A stretch of DNA of 64,000 nucleotides from NCBI GenBank assembly GCA_026552955.1, contig JAPMTS010000014.1, positions 151,859-215,858 of the forward strand, given 5' to 3'. This DNA comes from Candidatus Methanoperedens sp. (GTDB lineage: Archaea > Halobacteriota > Methanosarcinia > Methanosarcinales > Methanoperedenaceae). The notes under the pieces were generated by a model. It searched no databases, was not told the origin of the DNA, and saw only the letters and a program-made list of their open reading frames with translations. Below, one piece after another: positions 63,849 through 64,000 of the stretch (position 1 is the stretch's first letter; each line of letters begins with the position of its first letter). The translations under genes and the position numbers were made by a program.

Positions 63849-63934
63849 GACGAGATAGCCAAGCCCGGTATGGCGCAGGGTTGCTAACCCTGTGTTCCGC
63901 AAGGAGCTCGGGGGTTCAAGTCCCCCTCTCGTCG
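63849..63934 (+). tRNA. tRNA-Ser (anticodon GCU)
   Basis: Acceptor GACGAGA/TCTCGTC with discriminator G, anticodon stem CAGGG/CCCTG and loop TTGCTAA (anticodon GCT), a long Ser-type variable arm and T-arm GGTTCAAGTCC. CCA is not encoded. Confidence 0.97.
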
Positions 63935-64000
63935 CCTTGTTTTCTCATTGTAAGAATAAAGAATTTGATAAAGATGGTGAATGATTTCAAGTTTCCCAGT

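Overview
The window looks like a chromosome segment of a methane- or methyl-metabolising euryarchaeon of the Methanosarcinales type, most likely an ANME-2d ('Ca. Methanoperedens'-like) archaeon. The evidence is archaeal information-processing genes (aRF1, PCNA, PriL, PAN, archaeal MetK, Trm1, FtsZ) beside acetyl-CoA decarbonylase/synthase subunits (CdhD, CdhE), a heterodisulfide reductase set (HdrCBA), the siroheme-type haem pathway and a CcsA-type cytochrome c maturation protein. The genus is inferred; no 16S rRNA or mcr gene is present.

Layout. 0-8 kb: core genes (prf1, ftsZ, cdhD-cdhE, purQ, a CNNM/CorC-type membrane protein). 8-12 kb: IS200/IS605 remnants abutting a THEP1-type NTPase, a universal stress protein, and a probable RiPP locus of a 21-aa Cys-rich peptide, a strong hairpin, a 54-aa Cys-containing protein and a radical SAM/SPASM enzyme. 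12-14.3 kb: a GC-rich bacterial-type katG. 14.5-17.8 kb: a transposase fragment, tRNA-Ser(UGA), three DsrE/F-like proteins and metK. 17.8-27.7 kb: a direct-repeat array with about 15 copies of a GC-rich core, all in one orientation, holding five toxin-antitoxin pairs and an IS66-type element inserted in the repeat with an 8-bp target duplication. 27.8-34.1 kb: a DNA-modification island with a Dam-type methylase, a winged-helix regulator, unknown genes, a shared TTACAAT-type operator, and three copies (one intact) of a second methyltransferase separated by toxin-antitoxin pairs. 34.3-52.7 kb: core metabolism (trm1, hdrCBA, haem genes, ccsA, pan, pcna-priL, an HD hydrolase). 53-64 kb: another toxin-antitoxin pair, class III ribonucleotide reductase with a glutaredoxin-like partner, argS, mobB-moaE, a flavoprotein, a CooS homologue with an altered active site, and tRNA-Ser(GCU).

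How the genes fit together. CdhDE, HdrCBA and MetK serve C1 and thiol/disulfide energy metabolism. AhbB-like, precorrin-2 dehydrogenase and HemA make haem, and the CcsA pair would mount it on c-type cytochromes. NrdD with the NrdH-like protein supplies dNTPs anaerobically. KatG and possibly the CooS homologue deal with oxidative or nitrogen-oxide stress. The accessory 17.8-34 kb region is dominated by repeats, stability modules and DNA methylation.

The strongest leads are the compact RiPP-like locus (10.0-11.6 kb), the CooS homologue with Glu replacing a C-cluster cysteine (61.8 kb), the oriented repeat/toxin-antitoxin array, and the operator-linked modification island with an in-frame amber codon.
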